Shown here: one piece after another, positions 62,104 to 64,000 of the stretch
How positions within the stretch are numbered: the stretch's first letter is position 1
How the letters are laid out: each line of letters starts with the position of its first letter
Assembly (NCBI GenBank): GCA_016745075.1
Contig: JADGDD010000010.1
Coordinates: 1 to 64,000 of the forward strand
Direction of reading: 5' to 3'
From: Planctomycetota bacterium
GTDB taxonomy: Bacteria; Planctomycetota; UBA11346
DNA: 64,000 nucleotides
Notes under the pieces: model-generated
What the model saw: the letters and a program-made list of their open reading frames with translations, nothing else
Told to the model about the DNA's origin: nothing
Databases searched by the model: none
Position numbers and translations under genes: made by a program

Positions 62104-63081
62104 TTATAATTGATTGTTGAGAATCTCTTCAATAACACGAATGCTCTTGAGACTTGCCCGCGCAGGAATTTGAGCTTCGGTACCAGTTGCTATAGCGTTG
62201 ATGAAATCTTGGTCTTCAAGTAAGTACACATCTTGGTCTTCAATAATAGTTTCCACTTTATCATCGTCGTACAGGAGCGTTGCTTCATCAGGTGCCACCC
62301 ACTGTTGACCAGTACTTTTGTATTCTAATGAAACATGTTCAAAACCAATTTGAAAATCACTAAAGAAATGCACAGGTACAGAACAGTTACTACCAGAAAT
62401 AGTGGCAACAGCGCCGTTGGTAAATGTAATCAAGCCAATACTCGTGTCTTCAATTTCATACCTGTCATCATCTTGATGGAGAATATTACTAACAATGCCG
62501 GTTGCTTTTTCTGCATCGCCAAAAAGGGAGAGCGCGAGGTCATAAATATGTACGGTTTGTTCAAGCATTTGGCCACCAGATTTATCTTTACGTGCCCACC
62601 ACTTTGGACCACTGCCAATGTTGCACCAGAACCGGCCTTGAAAAATAGTCGGTTTGCCAGCACTGCCATTTTTAATCATGGCATACAGTTTTTGAATAGA
62701 TTGACGGAAACGCATTTGGTGGCCAACTTGGCTAACAACACCATTTTTCTCAATAGCTGCAACAATAGGTTTTGCTTTAGCAGACGTGAGCGCAATTGGT
62801 TTTTCAAGAAAAACGTGAATACCCCTGTTGGCGGCTTTAATCACTTCACCATTGTGAGCAGAAGGTGGTAAACAGAAATAGAGCGCGTCACATTCTTCAG
62901 AGGCTAACATTGTATCGAAGTCTGTATAAATGGTGCTATCAATATCCATATCGTTTTTGAATCTTTGTGCTGCCTCTACGCTTACGCCACAAATAGCCGA
63001 TATAGTAACGCCATCAATGTGTTTCAAATTACGAGCATGAGTGCGGCCCATGCTACCGAGTCCTATAATACCAACTTTCAT
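62104..63081 (-). CDS. Gfo/Idh/MocA family oxidoreductase
   Basis: A 325-residue NAD(P)-dependent dehydrogenase. The N-terminal nucleotide motif is GIIGLGSMGRTHARN (residues 4-18), and the family-wide EKPIALT is present at about residues 93-99. The C-terminal domain has WWARKDKSGGQMLEQTVHIYDLAL, typical of inositol- or sugar-acid dehydrogenases. The substrate is not predictable. Its ATG is 38 bases after the 26-bp palindrome at 63119-63144 and 76 bases after the LacI-family gene. Confidence 0.93.
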   Translation of the reverse strand: MKVGIIGLGSMGRTHARNLKHIDGVTISAICGVSVEAAQRFKNDMDIDSTIYTDFDTMLASEECDALYFCLPPSAHNGEVIKAANRGIHVFLEKPIALTSAKAKPIVAAIEKNGVVSQVGHQMRFRQSIQKLYAMIKNGSAGKPTIFQGRFWCNIGSGPKWWARKDKSGGQMLEQTVHIYDLALSLFGDAEKATGIVSNILHQDDDRYEIEDTSIGLITFTNGAVATISGSNCSVPVHFFSDFQIGFEHVSLEYKSTGQQWVAPDEATLLYDDDKVETIIEDQDVYLLEDQDFINAIATGTEAQIPARASLKSIRVIEEILNNQL

Positions 63082-63118
63082 GTGTATGCTCCTTTAAGTT
63101 CATGCGCACAAGAGTTCT

Positions 63119-63144
63119 CCATAATGTTTGCGCAAACATTATGG
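63119..63144. promoter_or_regulatory. 26-bp perfect palindrome, probable LacI-family operator
   Basis: CCATAATGTTTGC followed by its exact complement. The centre TTTGCGCAAA has the CG-centred form seen in LacI-family operators. It lies between the stop of the LacI-type regulator gene and the start of the Gfo/Idh/MocA gene. Binding of the neighbouring regulator is likely. As an RNA hairpin it could also end the regulator transcript. Confidence 0.8.
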
Positions 63145-63157
63145 ACGTAAAAAAGAA

Positions 63158-64000
63158 TCACGGAGAAGCTGTGCTTTTCCGAACGATGAGTTCAACATCA
63201 AAGATACGATTACTTTCTGTTGGTGGTTCGTTGTGAATGTGTTGGATAAGTGTTTCTGCACCAGCGTGGCCAATTTCTTTGACTGGGTTATATACGGAGG
63301 TGAGCGGGCAATACACGTGGGCTGTGGTGTGGCTGTTATCATAACCAATTATGGAGATGTCTTCTGGTACGCGAATACCAGCTTCCCTTAAAGCATCCAT
63401 CAGGCCAAAAGCAATTAAATCGCTTACACAGAAAACAGCAGAGGGAAGTTGGTGCCGTTGGAGCAATTCACGGGCAACCTGACGACCTGCTTCTTGGCTA
63501 AAATGCGGTACGGGCAGCAAGAGGTCATCAGCAACGGTGAGCTTATGGGACTGCATGGCAGTGATATAGCCCTGATGGCGACGTCTGGCACTTGCGTTAT
63601 CGGTTGGACCAACTGTGTGAGCAATGCGTGTGTGGCCGAGGGTAATGAGATGTTCAGTAGCAAGAAAGCCACCTTTCACATCATCAGAGAAGAGACATGA
63701 CACCACTTTCGATTCACATTGATCCCACAAGAGGACGCAAGGAATATCATTCTTTTCAATGAGCCGTATTTCTTCGGTGGTTAACTCCGTGAGGAAAAAA
63801 ATCAGGCCATCAACTTTTCGCTCAAAATAGGGCTGGAGCGTGTTGCTTTCGTCACCAAAATGTAGCAACAAACTGTAGTTATGCTGCTTACAGCCAGCTT
63901 CAATGCCGGTGAGTAAGGAATGAACAAAATCATTAGAGAGATTGCCACGTAGGTGCATACCAATGGTATTGATGCTATTTGAATTGAGTGCTCGCCCAAG
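63158..64000 (-). CDS. LacI-family transcriptional regulator, 5' truncated by the window edge
   Basis: The open frame continues without a stop to base 64000; its start and helix-turn-helix lie outside. The sequence just inside the edge (ALNSNSINTIGMHLRGNLSN) matches the hinge/start of the sensor domain in LacI-family proteins. Residues after it form a periplasmic-binding-protein-like effector domain (RRHQGYITAM, VFCVSDLIAFGLMDALREAG, DISIIGYDNSHTTAHVYCPLTSV). The last block is the typical VPEDISIIGYD region. It probably represses the following dehydrogenase operon by binding the palindrome at 63119-63144; the inducer is unknown. Confidence 0.9.
   Translation of the reverse strand, partial: LGRALNSNSINTIGMHLRGNLSNDFVHSLLTGIEAGCKQHNYSLLLHFGDESNTLQPYFERKVDGLIFFLTELTTEEIRLIEKNDIPCVLLWDQCESKVVSCLFSDDVKGGFLATEHLITLGHTRIAHTVGPTDNASARRRHQGYITAMQSHKLTVADDLLLPVPHFSQEAGRQVARELLQRHQLPSAVFCVSDLIAFGLMDALREAGIRVPEDISIIGYDNSHTTAHVYCPLTSVYNPVKEIGHAGAETLIQHIHNEPPTESNRIFDVELIVRKSTASP

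Overview
The window looks like chromosomal DNA of a Gram-negative (diderm), flagellated bacterium with anaerobic metabolism. LpxA implies lipid A, FlgH and FlgI are outer-membrane and peptidoglycan flagellar rings, several lipoproteins are present, and NrdD/NrdG is the oxygen-sensitive ribonucleotide reductase. Four ECF-type sigma factor genes occur in one window: two paired with FecR-domain proteins, one with another membrane anti-sigma candidate, and one fused to a membrane-anchored ankyrin protein. Together with formylglycine-generating-enzyme-like proteins, this style is typical of the PVC group (Planctomycetota, Lentisphaerota, Verrucomicrobiota relatives). The phylum is inference; there is no rRNA to settle it. 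I see no tRNA, rRNA, CRISPR array, prophage or complete insertion sequence.

Left part (1-13.5 kb): a truncated membrane-fusion protein; parB-parA with two parS palindromes just upstream; homoserine dehydrogenase; an M14-like peptidase; a dnaN-lysC-PilZ run; a lipoprotein; an unknown protein; an operon of two diguanylate cyclases plus proC; then hisB. The first few kilobases are clearly more AT-rich than the rest. Two cyclases plus a PilZ receptor suggest local c-di-GMP signalling.

Middle (13.7-35 kb): a GspE/PilB-type secretion ATPase and a membrane protein with a long basic low-complexity tail; a sigma/FecR pair; a von Willebrand A protein; an ArsJ-type-looking GAPDH with a ferredoxin-metallo-beta-lactamase protein; glycerate kinase. 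A tightly packed six-gene operon follows: ECF sigma, anti-sigma, low-molecular-weight phosphatase, LolD-like ATPase, FtsX-like permease with histidine-rich loops, and ZnuA-like lipoprotein. This reads as a sigma-factor-controlled metal (probably zinc) system. Then come an outer-membrane protein candidate with gpsA, nrdD-nrdG behind two NrdR-box-like sites, and a decayed IS200-like (RAYT) protein.

Right part (35-64 kb): a housekeeping run lpxA-Nudix-rpmF-plsX-membrane protein-greA; two related lipoproteins with PPC-like motifs; gcvP behind a tandem glycine riboswitch; the flagellar operon flgH-flgI-flgJ-flgN; rpmH (51 codons); and the sigma-ankyrin fusion. A secreted-protein cluster follows: sigma, FecR, tandem FGE-domain protein, beta-propeller, and a clan GH-A glycoside hydrolase. 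The window ends with a sugar-acid-type operon (2-hydroxyacid dehydrogenase and Gfo/Idh/MocA oxidoreductase) under a truncated LacI-family regulator, with a perfect 26-bp palindromic operator candidate.

The most unusual single gene is the sigma factor fused through a membrane segment to an STN-like domain and ankyrin repeats (48726-52169). The most interesting system is the sigma-to-ZnuA operon (24342-29136).
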